Assembly: GCA_013368315.1 (NCBI GenBank)
Contig: JAACJM010000001.1
Coordinates: forward strand, 1,364,001-1,428,000
Direction of reading: 5' to 3'
Length of the DNA stretch: 64,000 nt
Origin: Tetrapyrgos nigripes
Lineage: Eukaryota; Basidiomycota; Agaricomycetes; Agaricales; Campanellaceae
In this document: piece by piece, positions 35,113-46,720 of the stretch
Position numbering within the stretch: position 1 is the first letter of the stretch
How the letters are laid out: each line of letters opens with the position of its first letter
Program-made: the position numbers and the translations under genes
The notes under the pieces: generated by a model
What the model was told of the DNA's origin: nothing
The model's input: only the letters and a program-made list of their open reading frames with translations
The model's database searches: none

Positions 35113-38100
35113 CTAGGGGCTAGAATTTCCCTTGTAATTCATCCGTTGGCTTCTTGTCTTGACTGCGTGATATACCCGGATTGTCCGCACATGTTTGTCG
35201 TCTGAAAATTCTGCCGCGTCTATGACAGTGTTCCGAGGCTTGCTAGCTTCAGTAATTGACCTGCTGGTTTCGTAGGTATAGGGAAGATCGATGTTGTCGT
35301 CAAAGCTCGGTACATCCGGCGAATGAGGTTCCAGATTGAGTTCAGTGTTCTCATACGGCCAGTTGAGTCGCTCTCGTCGAAAACTGAACCAACGAAATAC
35401 CATCAATCATGCGAGCAAAATTTAAGGTAGAAAGCAACACTCACCACTCATACTCCCATATCGCGTCCTCGAATTCTTCTTCACTCAGGAATGGTTTCCC
35501 GTCTGCATCTCGCAGATCTTGGATATATCGCCACAACGCGACCTTCGATCCGAGTAACTCTTGCATCCCTTTACAGACATGCATCTCTAGCTCAGTTGGG
35601 CCGATAGGAATGAAGATCGAGGGCCACAACACCAAGCCCGGGCTTTGCCTCGGTTTACAATCACTTTCTGGCTCCGCACAAGTGCCTTGGGAACGATCTG
35701 CCTCTTCACTGTCACAGCTAGGTCGACCAGTGGAAAACAAAGTGGAGCTACCACTGCTACCACTGCTTGACGTTGAAGGACGCGAGGGAGTCCTCGATTC
35801 AATTCCCACCTTACTTCCACTAGACGTTGAAGGGCGTGAGGGAGTCGTTAATGCGATTCCCAATCTTCCTGCAGCCTTAGCACTGATACCTTCCGGTATG
35901 GCTTTAGAAGGAGTAGGAGTAGGAGTAGAGCTTGTGCTTTCGGAACTCGAGCGAGATTCGATGATCGGCGAGATAGGCCTCGAGTTTGTCTCTTTCTTGC
36001 CTCTCTCTTTCTTCTCCCAGTCATTCCTCGACTTCTTGTCACCGCCTGTCCAAGAACGGCCACGCATATATTGGGCGCTCTGCACACCATCGTCCATATC
36101 CTCTGGTGCGAGCATCAAACGCATATCGGCCGTCATCGTTGCATGGTTTTCACCGAACACATGCTTCATCACGTTGGGGACGTGACGGTAAGAATCAGTG
36201 AAAAAGCCTAGCTCGGCCATCATGCTGTTGAAAACGTTCTCAAGATCCTTGGAAGCGCTAGATTTCGAGAGCCATTCGGCGGGCATCGGTGAGGATTCTA
36301 TTGGAGATTGGGCGACAGGAGTCGAGGTGGCTTTGTCAGGGAGAGCTGCTATTGGGGTTTCCAGTGTAGATGAAGTATCAGGAGCAACTGGAGATGGCTG
36401 GAATGAAGGCTCTGTGGGAGAATCTGGAAGGGGAGACGGTAGAAGGTGTTCGGAGGAGGAGGATGGAATGGTGATCGAGAGAGAAGAGATGTTTGATGCA
36501 TCGCTGAACTCAGTGTAATTGAAGGATGTCAGGAATGCGTCAACGCGCTCGTCCACTGACGCACGCAGAGCCAATTTCAGGGCCTTTGCCTCACGTGCCG
36601 AGTCCGGCGAATCTTCCATTTTAGTAGATGCGATAGACAACGTGTCTGAAGTTGTATCAAGGCTGAGAATTGAGGGAGGTCTAGGAAGTGGTCTGGATGG
36701 CGTCACATTGGGTACCGGAAGTGGACGATAAGAAAAGCGGTTGCTCTTTACTTCTATGTTCTGCAAATACTCCTCTTCTGCTGTGTCGACATCTGTCTCG
36801 AATTTGATCTCGAATGGTATAGCGGAGTTCAAGTCAAGCAATGCTTCGACTTCATGCGAGTCTAGAGAAGATGAAGACGAGCTGTCTGCGTAGGACGTGT
36901 CGAAGCTATATGGATGTGTGGATAGTGAAGGAGTTTCTGCGTCATCATCAATGCCATTCTGGCTACCTTCTTCGCCATCCCAAAAGGAAGGGGCAATGGA
37001 TTTGTCGACTTCATTCTGCGTGGGGAAGTAATCTTCTTCTTTCGCAAGATCGGGATCAACCTCCGAAGGTGCTTCTCCAGAGACTCGATCAGAGATGGCT
37101 GATGGGACGGAGCTATTTTCCTCGTGATATTCAACCTGCTTGGAGACAGCGTTGAAGTACGGAAAACATCTTTGATCATCAATAAACTCCAGTCGTCCAT
37201 CATAGCGGAGCACACGGAAGACTTCTGAAAAGACAAACTCCCAGCGGTCACAAGGAATGCTGGATGACAGATTGGACATACGGACGAGGTCGAATGTATT
37301 CGCGGGAAAAGGAAGAGGACGAAGAACACTGTGCAAGGAGGATAGGACACTGTCAGGCAATGATCAAATTTGCAGGGTAAAGACTCACAAATTGGATCTC
37401 ATATACTTAATATTCTCGCGTTCGCGCACTTCGGGGAGTAAGAGGTCGGTAATATCGATCCCCACGATTCGCGCTTGTCTCCAATGCAACGCAGCATCAA
37501 GCATCCAATGGCCTGCACCACAGCCCAGATCGAGGACTGCTGACGGTGGACTGTCTCCGTGCTTCGCATAGTCGTAGAAAGTTGGTGAGGAGGAGGAGTT
37601 CAGACGACGAAGCAGCATGTTGAAATACTTGTCACTACATTAAATGAGTTGGACATGAAAAATGAGAAATGACTGCCGAGACATACTTGTCTTGCACAAC
37701 GGCATCAAAGGCGAGCATATACGGCACTTCATTGCCATAACGGTGTATCTTCATCTTCATTTGCTCAGCGAAACCCATCTCCCTGTCAAACTTGTCCTTG
37801 CCTACACCGCTGACCGCGTCGCTATCATGGTCGACTTTGCGAGGAGATGCCATCAGCAGGTGCTCTTCTGAGGGCGTCTTGCTGGAAGGCGGAGACGAAG
37901 ACGAAGATGAAGACGCGTCGTTTGATGAATTATTGAGAAGAGTCGTGGACGAGTCGGAAGAATAAAGGTCTGAAGGGGATGGGAGAAGTGAGGGAGAAGA
38001 AAGTGGTGACGGGATTTCGGTGGCATTGTTGAGAAGACGGAGGCCGTTGAGAGAGCGTTTCTTCTTCATCGTCTTGGAAAAGAGAGAGATGCCGCCAGAC

Positions 38101-38390
38101 TTGGTGCCATTTGACGAGGATTTTTCGTCACCGGCCTTGAGTTTAGAGGACTTTTTGAAGCCCATCATGGACATGGGTCTCTCTGGGGCAAGGAATGTGG
38201 ATTCGCGGGTAGAAGAGGGAGGGGCGAGAGTCTCGAGAGTGGATACTGTGGAGTAGGGACGATAGTGAGATTTTGTAGAGTCCCGTGGGCGGACAAAGAG
38301 AAAGAGGGATTGGGAAGAGAGAGGGCCATCTTCGGAGGTGACCATTGTTGAATGGTCAATGGGTGGCAGTCTTTGGAAAACAATGGGCAA
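35113..38390 (-). CDS. Large SAM-dependent methyltransferase-domain protein with disordered arms
   Basis: A class I methyltransferase core is split over short exons. It has the sequence PPSAVLDLGCGAGHWMLDAA (motif I), ARIVGIDITDLLLPEV (post-I acidic strand), LPFPANTFDLVRMSNL and EVFRVLRYDGRLEFIDDQ. About 220 Ser-rich residues precede it and about 600 disordered residues follow. A conserved-looking C-terminal module then appears (ELEMHVCKGMQELLGSKVAL, FEDAIWEYEW|FSFRRERLNWPYEN). The last exon ends GNSSP and TAG at 35113-35115. The substrate is unknown; similar architecture occurs in agaricomycete proteins annotated only by domain. Met at 38390 is the longest start; Met at 38345 (MVTSEDGPLSSQ) is equally plausible. 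Confidence 0.8.
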
Positions 38391-38531
38391 GTCTTAGGAC
38401 ATGGAAGTACCAGACAAACTCAATCGGCAACCGTCCCTGACCATTATCAATCTCAAAATGCAGTGCAATTCCATCTATCTACTTCAGGTCTACGCTACTC
38501 GTACGTCTATCTCCAAGTACAGCTAGTACTC

Positions 38532-39060
38532 TCAATCATCGTCCTTTCGAGGTGGCGGCCCACACGGCTGAAGCATTTTCTGTCCGTCGTCGTCAGTGTC
38601 GCCCTCCCATCAATATCCACTCCGCTTACCTCGGCCATCTCAAATTTGACGCGTCCAGCCGATTCACCGTCTGCAATTGCAAGGAATGAGGTCAACGTCG
38701 GGTGCCCCACAATCGAGGACAAGGTGTCCCGGTGCTGGTGAGTCAGCCACTCACTAACACACATTCAGAAACGCAGATAAACCAAAAAGGCCTCTAATAT
38801 ACACTTACTATTTCGTCAAATCCGCATGACCTGTGCGGCGGCTTCAGAGAGGTGCGGCACAAGTTAAGCGAGCAGTAACTTACCTGTCCCAGTATACCTC
38901 GCATGCACTGGGACAAGAATTAGAACAGATACGCGTATGTGCAAACCAAAAGTACTTACAGTGCTCCAGTTGGGTGTTGGCGGTATATCGCAGTTCTGAG
39001 GACTTGAAGCTAGCTATCAGCGGAACGCACTTAAGGATAAGACTGGTTGCAACTTACCAT
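38532..39060 (-). CDS. YSF3: SF3b complex subunit 5 (SF3b10 / Ysf3), hidden in six small exons
   Basis: SF3b5 is a small helical subunit of the U2 snRNP SF3b complex, acting at the branch site in pre-mRNA splicing. Exons 39060-39058, 39002-38960, 38907-38884, 38830-38809, 38753-38630 and 38579-38532 total 264 bases, exactly 88 codons, and every phase fits. The product reads NTQLEHLHARYTGTGHADLT, then KYEWLTHQHRDTLSSIVGHP, SFLAIADGESAGRVKFEM and AEKMLQPCGPPP, the conserved order for this family. The length of 87 residues is normal. The first coding exon contributes only the ATG itself. It is the third splicing-related gene in the window, with Sad1 at the left end. Confidence 0.93.
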
Positions 39061-39359
39061 AGTCAAGGAACAAGGACAATTTCCGGATTTTGATTCGCTC
39101 CGTCGCTTTCTCACACGCACCTACCCGGGTGCGGTGCGGGCCCATTTGAAACACAGCAAAGGGACAGCCGGCCATAGCCGGCCACTGGCCAAGATGCCCG
39201 TCATCTATCCTTTTCCGTCTGTCTGGTCTTTCCCTGAATGACTGTCAGCTATCAAGTCAGGGTTCGTCAGTACAGGAAAAATCTTTCAGTCATATTAGCA
39301 ATGGGTATTCGTACGAGTACAAGAATCTCTTCTAGAAAACTTCATCTAAATTTTTCTGC

Positions 39360-40650
39360 ACCCATTATTCTACATGGACCACAAGTGAAGTTAGTGAAGC
39401 ACCGCATCCTCTCCGCACGAATGCCGCGCTCCAAATCCTCCGGATTCCAACCAGTGTGTCGACCATCAACTGCCAGACGTCATAGTACACTTTGCCAAGC
39501 GTGTTTTTTCCAACGGAGTCAACACACATGACGTGCATCATGTAAAAATAATCCAAGTGTAAAAGATACACCTTGCCCGTGTCTGGATCACAGCGAACGT
39601 TGTGTGTGTGGATTGATGATACTTAAAAGTGTCGCCTAGAAACGCGTAGCCAAACACTGTCTGGATCAACTCTCCATCGTTTGCATGTTATCGTGGTATC
39701 CACCGTACACGACTGCCCTGTTCATTCCGCTCGAGAAGTCCGATGCTCCTTCCGTCCTTAATTCTTCAAAAGACGACTGATAGGGGGAAAAAGACAGTGG
39801 ATAGGGGAAAAAAGACAGTGGACACCTTATACCTGAGATTGCCTCGGGAAATTCGGCACTCTCTGAAACGTCCGTTCGTCGGCGTACATAGAAACTCCAC
39901 AGATCGTCCCAGGTATTTTGCCGTGCAAGCGTCTCTGTGTTCGCTGAGCAAATCCATACATAACTGTAACGTCTCTGGGACAGCCCACATACAATTTACA
40001 AAGAAGCGTTTGGACTTCGGGATTGTCATGTTCGGGAACCATCTCCAAGCGGCCGCTGATGTGTCGCTACTTGGCAGGAGGAAGATGAAGAACCATGAAC
40101 AAGTTATTGCCTATGTCTGTTCGTTAGCTGGACCGTGAATAGAGGTGGCATGTAATCTCTCACCCAAGTCATTGTCATTCCGCTTTCCCGCAAAGACGTA
40201 CAACGCGTCGTCTAGGAGGGCAGTATTGAAAGCCGTGAGCTGGGCGTCGGGGTAGGGCCAAGATTCTTTACCGAGGAATGTAGTCAGTAGAATCGACCAT
40301 TTCCCGGTTCGGAGGTCAAAGACGTAGAGATGCTGAGTGCCAGTGAAAACGTATACCTTGTCTTTTCAATCTCGCAGAGGGCGGATGCCTTGTAGGCGTG
40401 ACTATGACAAATTCTAATGGACCGGTTGGAATGTCCGTTTCCAGGTGCATGTCTCAAGGTTCATATACCTGGAAAAAGCTGCTCGTTATCATCCCAAGTT
40501 TTCGATAGGTCATACGGCTCACCAAAAATCTGTCAGTCCTTGCTGGAAGTTGTCCACACCTGCACAGATTCAAGCACCATGTGCACCATGGAAGGGAGCT
40601 CTTCTGGAACAGTATTGCCAGAAATAGGCTGGTGAAAGGTTTTAGTCAGG
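39360..40650 (-). pseudogene. Decayed kelch-repeat gene
   Basis: Fragments of a kelch beta-propeller protein can be read in order but in changing frames. KVYVFTGTQHLYVFDLRTGK and WPYPDAQLTAFNTALLDDAL with YVFAGKRND lie at ~40165-40360. NNLFMVLHL follows a normal-looking intron. WDDLWSFY and DERTFQRVP lie in different frames at ~39845-39905. MNRAVVYGGYHDNMQT is at ~39735-39690, and GKVYLL with YYDVWQLMVDT is at ~39440-39570. The relic ends near ERMRCFTNFTCG, in yet another frame. Several stops and frame changes cannot be removed by introns. The shape matches agaricomycete kelch proteins that often end in a MYND-like zinc finger; no complete finger remains. It lies just upstream of SF3b5 on the same strand. 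Confidence 0.75.
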
Positions 40651-40800
40651 TTACTCCAGGCCTTCTTTGCCTTTCACATCTCGGGAGTCAGCATCGTGAA
40701 GAGCAGCGAATGGCGTTAGGGGTTAAGTATCAAGCTGATCAAAAAAGAATTCGAAGGGCACTCAGCACGTGTTTTGGTCGCGTTCGTAAAGTCGACGAAA

Positions 40801-41971
40801 ATGACCACTGAGACAAGAAAAGCAAAATCCAAACTTGCAGTCCTTTCTGCATCTCTCGAAGAGCTTGAATCTCATCTGGATCCCCTCTTTTCCCAATCTT
40901 TCTCCGAAACCCTTCTCGGTCTTGAACCAATCCAACAAGCAAAACTTCAAACTGTCATACCGTATCTTGTTTATGACCTTGTATTCAGTACGTTGCTCTC
41001 TTTTTCGCTGTCTATGGATCTCAATCTACAAAAACCTTAGTATATCTTAAAACTCGCGGGTTGGATCCCAAAACACATCCGGTGTTTGCAGAACTAGTGA
41101 GTACCTGCGACAGTCATTAAATCACAGTATTAACAACAGGCTAGGAAGGAGTTCGCCAATATTTCGACAAAATAAAGAATGCAGAAAATCCTGCAACTCG
41201 TCCGTATTTGATATCCTGCTTGATGTATTCATTCTTAGTTTTCGTCTACAGGTACAACGCAGGTCGACAAAGCTGCTGCTTCTCGTTTCATCAAACATGC
41301 CATTACCCAAGCTCAAATAGATTCTGACGTTGCTGTACAAGCCTCTTCTTCTTCGGGGTCGATTAATCCAGCCCTGCAACGCGCACTGGAGTCTGCAACC
41401 CGAGGCGAATCCTCACAGGTCGACAAAGCCTCAGCTGCTGGTGCAAGATCCAAATCCCAAACCACCCATGTCCCAGTGAAGATGACTGCAAAAATGATTG
41501 AGAGGGCAGAGTACGAGAAACGATTGCGTGAAGCAGGAAGCGAGGAAGATGACGAATTGATGGTATACGATGAAAGTGTGGTTCCAAACTATGAACAAGA
41601 TGTGGAGATGGGTGTTGCACAGGAGTCCGAAATAGAGGGAACCAAATCAAACGGTAAAGGGAAGGGAAAGGCAATCGAGGACGTAGAGGAAAGCACATCG
41701 ACCAGGACCGGCAGCAAACGCCGGAGGACAGCAATGGATCCTTTTGCCGCAAGTGGTATGCTGACATCCTGCATCACTGCTCTGTTTCACTGACATGATG
41801 CTGCTTTCAGGCTACGGGCAAGCAGGAGATGTAGACTCCCCTCATCCACCGCCGAAGAAACAGATAATGTCGGATGTTCCGGCCGCGGCCCCCTCCCCTG
41901 TACCTGCAGCGCCCGCCCAACCCAAAAAGACGAAGAAGAAGAAGGCTAAAAAGGCCACTGGGGATGAGTAG
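40801..41971 (+). CDS. LRP1: Exosome cofactor Lrp1 / C1D (Sas10/Utp3/C1D family)
   Basis: Lrp1 binds Rrp6 of the nuclear exosome and structured RNA, and aids rRNA and snoRNA maturation. The start MTTETRKAKSKLAVLSASLE leads into the family helices (FSETLLGLEPIQQAKLQTVI, PYLVYDLVFIYLKTRGLDPK, THPVFAELERVRQYFDKIK). Intron phases are clean. ASRFIKHAITQAQ and MTAKMIERAEYEKRL follow. The C-terminus is Lys/Ser/Pro-rich and basic (KTKKKKAKKATGDE), then UAG at 41969-41971. The same frame stays open beyond this stop for 39 more coding-like codons to a second UAG at 42089-42091; see findings. Confidence 0.9.
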
Positions 41972-42423
41972 GCAGATGTCGATGCTTCTGCATCGGCAGA
42001 TATACAAAACTCTTCTTCTACCCCGTCCGGTAAGAAGGCGGTCAAACGAAAGAAAGCCGAAGAGCCCGTTGTTGGTGCTGGATCGGTATAGTCGGGACCA
42101 TCTGGGTCAGGAAAGAACACGATTCACGAAGACAGAGAAAAGAAAAAAGACAAATTGTAGGAACTGATGCTGAGTTATAGCCTTGGTTCATGCGAGTCTC
42201 TTCTCTGGTTGCGATTCACAAATATACAGGCTATGTATTCACAGATATACAGGTTATTCTATATACTTGGGCGTAGGATCGTTAGTTCGTGAAAGCGAAA
42301 ACATTACGGTAGGTAGATATGTGACAAGGGTACAGCTGGTACAGGTTATTTACAATATGTTACAACGTTAACAGTAGAGTACACAAAAATACAGAGAAGT
42401 GTACAAGGAAACAAGATACGAAC
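41972..42423. other. 3' flank of LRP1 and spacer to the F-box gene
   Basis: The first 120 bases are an in-frame open tail of LRP1. The rest is the A/T-rich gap between convergent stops (LRP1 + and the F-box gene -). TATACAGGCTAT and TATACAGGTTAT words recur near 42220-42260. No gene was seen. Confidence 0.5.
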
Positions 42424-45400
42424 TTACATTATCACACATTGTCCATCTAAATTCAGTTCTGGAAAAGCGGGCGGGGAATTGCTACCACTGCCAGGGCGAG
42501 ATCGCCTTCCACCAGGGGACCACCAACGAGTTCTTCCACCACCAAGCTCCTCTGACTCGGTCTCTGTGCTCCCAGACGATTCATTGAGTTTCCTCCTCGT
42601 ACTTGACTTGCGTCGTTTGTCCCTAGCAGCCCAAACAGCATCGACACTTTGCCAGGAATAGAATGTCTTCAAAACCACACGCTTCTCATCGAGCTCGTCT
42701 TGCCCATGCGCCACTTTCATAATCGCATCTCTGTAATCATCCTTCCCACTGTCATCATCTTCCTGCAAGTTCGGAGACGCAGCACCGAAGTCCCTGCCGT
42801 CCAGATATCTGAGCTTCCTCGTATCCCAAGTTCTCAATCCCATCCTCGGCCGGGTCGTAGGTGTCAACTCTCGGACAAGACTGTCGTGGATCAGGCGACA
42901 ATCCACAGCAACTATCTTGGGATTGATCAATTTGCGACTAGTGCTGAGGCTGACAAACTCCCGGAGAACCGATGCTCCGATGCGCGTGTTGTCAGCTTCG
43001 AGGACTGTAAGACGAGGACAACGACGGACGACATTCGACAATGCTTCGTCGGTGAGGTTAGACGCGTATGAAATGACCAAGTGTTCTAGCGCGTGTCCTG
43101 GTTCCGCCGCCTTCTTCGTCTTCTTGGTCGGGACAAGTGGATCAGGAACTGCCGCTAAGTCCTCGGCGGTGGAGGGTGTAATTGCAGCGAGGACAGAGTC
43201 GGTAATTTCGTATGCCTCTTCGAGATCCAATTTCCGTATTAGAGGGGTCGTGTTCAAAAGCCTGACCAGACCATCATCTCGAAGCTCTTCGCCAATGCCA
43301 GCCAACTCCAGCAACTCTAATCGAGGAACAGAGTGGGCTAGGTTGGAACAGCCCTGGTCGGTGAGCAGGGCACAGGAGGACAGCGAAAGATGTCTCAGCT
43401 GTGTCACTCGCCTCCTGTATCGATTGGAGTCGCTGGGGTCACGTCCCAACTCATTCGCGGCAAGCTGAACGGTCTCAGTGTCTATTGCACCCCTTTGTTC
43501 CTCCAAGCCTTCACACGCTACGAACGCATCTAGTGCAGAATTATGAAGCTTGCGTGAGTAGCTAAGATCGAGAACTTCCAGGAATGGTGCCGCTTCACCC
43601 AACTTCATCATCATCTTGTCATCTACATTCTTCAGAGCAGCGAGGCGCAACTCCTTCAGCTTCAGACATTCCCCACGAGCTGTGAAAGCAGATGCTAGTC
43701 TTCGTATCCCTTCCGCATCCATGTTCGGGCATCTGCTTAGATCCAGCACGGTTATCCTTGGGCAATACATGGCCAGGATATCGCAGATCGTATTCGTCAC
43801 AACACTGAGGCCCTTCAAGTAAAGACGCTCCAATGCGGGAGAACGGACAAGGAGATGATGGAGAGCCTGTGTCGTCAGGCTTATGCACCCACGCAGATTG
43901 ACAGTCGTCAGTTGGGTGAAAGGAGGAGCAGCCAATGACAAGGAAGGATTGGGAAGGGAAAGCTTGTCGGTGATACTGGAAAGAATATTGTGATCGAGGT
44001 GTACATGCCCTGAAAGGTTCAATGAAGTGGCGAAACGACCTCCAATATCAGAGATAGCAAGCACTTGTGACGGGCGCATCGACGGTAGAACTCGAAGACA
44101 GAGGTCATTCCATAGCTGCCCATCAAATACCAAGTCTCTCCAAGTCTTCGATACCTAAAACACCACATTTAGTACAATGTGAACGCGACGTTGCTAGTGT
44201 AAACGTACTCGACTGAGCTTGACCAATTCACAGACTGCTTTTTCCTTTCCAACCCACCGATTCCTGGAAGAAGCTGCCTTCATGACAGTCCAAGATCCTC
44301 GGCAAAGCTGACGTAGATGTTCTCCCTCGTGTAAAGCTACAAGAGAGGTAAGGACTTGGAGCTGGATTTCTCGTGGTAGCAATTCGTCGAAATAATTCCG
44401 AAACACCAACGGTACGGGAACGAAGACGTCTTCGGATGAAGATGGAATAAAGTCGAGGGCAGAAAGCGGTAAGGGTGAGGAGTTTGAGCGTCCTTTCGCC
44501 TTCAGAAAAGTTTGCGCAAATACAGCGTCATCAGATGCCGAAAGGAAATCCTGGCTAGGGGATAACTCCTCATGGAAAGACACCGGAAATGGATCGAGAA
44601 TGGGAGGTTGGTGGCCAATGCTAGGGCTGGCAGCTATTGCTCCGGCTACACGAGGAGGTGAAGCTAACTTCCTGGAAAGCAACCTGCGCGCAATATCGCC
44701 AGGTAGCTTGTTTGAAGAAGTCAGCTTTCCTTTGAATCTGGATGTGATGCTATGTCGTTTGGTGTGCGTAGGAGAGGCAGTGTACGAATGCCTCCTGGAC
44801 GGTGCCGGTCGCATTGGAGAGCGCAGGGTAGGCGAAGCAGAGATTCCTGTTGAACTGGATACAAGAGGCTCATGGAATGGAGCATTGGATGAAGGGGAAG
44901 CATGAGTATAAGAAATCGATGATTCTCCAGACTGCATTGGCTCAAAGCCGGAAGGAGAGAAGGTCAGAGGAGGAATGGACGGTACATCTGTGTCTCTGCC
45001 TTTGCCTTTGCCACTACTTCTCTCTGCTGCGTCCGTGAAACCGTCGACAGAAGCCGTTTCAGATGCTTGCCAGACTGAGCTGAATGAACCTAGCGTAAAG
45101 CTGGGAGATGATGGAGTCGAGGAGATACCCGGTGTGCCTGGATCATTGTGGTAGCTCGAAGAAGCAGACCATGTCGGCGAGCCGAAATCATCAAACTCGG
45201 TATGATCTACCTGCGCAATGAGGATGGGTACAGGTCTGGATACAGCCTTTCCTTTGCCTAGGATGTCTGTGCGGGGATGCATCATGTCATATGTAGAGTG
45301 CGATATGGAATCGTCGTGAGTGATTGTCACCGCTTTGTAGGGGGCCTCTGGCTCAACCGAACGTAGAGAAGAGGGCAAGGCTGAAGAGCTCAGAGGTTCA

Positions 45401-45471
45401 AACGGGTCAAACTGGAAAAAAGCCTCTTCAAGTTCTGGATCCGGATCATCGCGTCCATGCGTCGAGCTCAT
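42424..45471 (-). CDS. F-box/leucine-rich-repeat protein with C-terminal CaaX box
   Basis: This is a substrate receptor of an SCF ubiquitin ligase. The first ~370 residues are Ser/Pro-rich and disordered. The F-box then reads LPREIQLQVLTSLVALHEGE to VSKTWRDLVFDGQLWNDLCL, with one intron inside. About ten cysteine-containing LRRs follow, for example LTTVNLRGCISLTTQALHHL, ITVLDLSRCPNMDAEGIRRL and LRHLSLSSCALLTDQGCSNL. After a basic, Ser/Gly-rich tail (TRWWSPGGRRSRPGSGSN) the protein ends in exactly CVIM, a CaaX prenylation signal. The stop is at 42424-42426. Human FBXL2 and FBXL20 also carry CaaX-type ends that anchor SCF to membranes, so a membrane-tethered ligase is likely. I could not identify the substrate. 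Confidence 0.88.
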
Positions 45472-46334
45472 GTTGTTGAAAGAGATAAAGAGAGATAACT
45501 GAGCTGGCGTGACAGTAAACGTGAAAAGTAATGGATACAGAAGAACGAGGTAGAAATGAGATTAAAGAGAAGATAAGACTTGGTTAGATTGTGGAGGGCC
45601 GGTTGTCGTCCCGGTCTGAATCTGATGTCACGGATTGACGCAATTTCACGTATGTAAAGCAGGGCAGTCTGAGCCTTCCTTTTCAGGTTCGCTACTTCCG
45701 TCTGCTTGGTGCTACACAGGACAAACGATCTGCCAATTCCATTCGATGTAATTTATCTATCTCGATATCTCATTGAAGGATTAAGAGTTCAATCCAGTCC
45801 GAATTGCGCATAAAGTAGAAATCTCCCATTGGATGGGCTTAATTTAAGTTCAGCCACCGAACATTGAAGATTCTAGTACAGAAAGACCAGGCACTACGGT
45901 CGATTCTACATTGTAACAACGTGAGAAACAATACCAGGAAGTGACGAAGCTCAGCCAGTCCAATGCCAGAGTAGCTGCTGTTTTTCTGGAGAAATACCTA
46001 CATCAAATGACAGCTTGAAACAAGGTTGTCACCATACTTTAAAAAATCCTTGTCAGCTGGTCAGGAGGGTCCAGTCAGCACCCAACAAATCCCGTAAGAG
46101 TGCCTAGGAGAAGCAGAGCGGCCAGGTCATCGTTGCCTACGACGTGGCCGGAGCTAATCAGACATCCGAGAGCAGGACACAAATATCATATAAATCACAC
46201 AGCACCAGAGGTACCGAGATGGTACAAGGACAACACAACGACAGCGGCAAGACGGTAGGGTATAGGGTTCATAAGTCAGGCATAAATAAGCATGGATCGA
46301 CACTGATAACGCGAGACGATGCGAATCGATTTCT
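45472..46334. other. Intergenic region
   Basis: This is upstream of the F-box gene and downstream of the YABBY-like gene. I saw no reading frame of protein character, no tRNA and no repeat. Confidence 0.4.
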
Positions 46335-46720
46335 TCAGGTGATTCTGTTCGGGTTTTCTGGGGCATTCTTCCAGTTACTGGTAGCAACCTTGAATCTGAG
46401 GACACAACGTCAGTTCACAAATCAATACTACACAATGGAACCAGGCCGTTACCTGTCTTGACGAGGAATATCAGGCTCCTCTTCCTTCAAACGCGCCATC
46501 TCCGTTTGCTAACGATTGCCGAGATGCTAAGAATGTATAATGACGCTAGGCTCGGCGACGTACCATGAACTTGTTGAAAGCGGTCAACTTTTTCCGTTTG
46601 CCTCCACCTGAAGATTTCGCTGGATTTTTTCTGAACATGCTGAGAAAGGTACAGTAGGTTTGCAGACTCACTTTTCTTGGGAGCTTTCTCTTTCTGGGCA
46701 CCAGTCTTAGTTCCAGCCAT
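46335..46720 (-). CDS. Small YABBY-like / HMG-fold nuclear protein (73 aa)
   Basis: Four exons (46720-46672, 46619-46564, 46508-46453, 46395-46335; 222 bases) join in phase. A Lys-rich N-terminus (TGAQKEKAPKKTKSSGGGKR) precedes KKLTAFNKFMQTEMARLKEE, then EPDIPRQDRFKVATSNWKNA and PENPNRIT. The second half closely resembles the HMG-box-like half of plant YABBY proteins (consensus around AYNRFIKEEIQRIKxxNP and F..AAKNWAHFP). Such short proteins occur in many fungi, and a chromatin or DNA-binding role is inferred. The N-terminal zinc finger of plant YABBYs is absent. No exon exceeds 61 coding bases, so an open-frame search alone would miss this gene. Confidence 0.82.
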
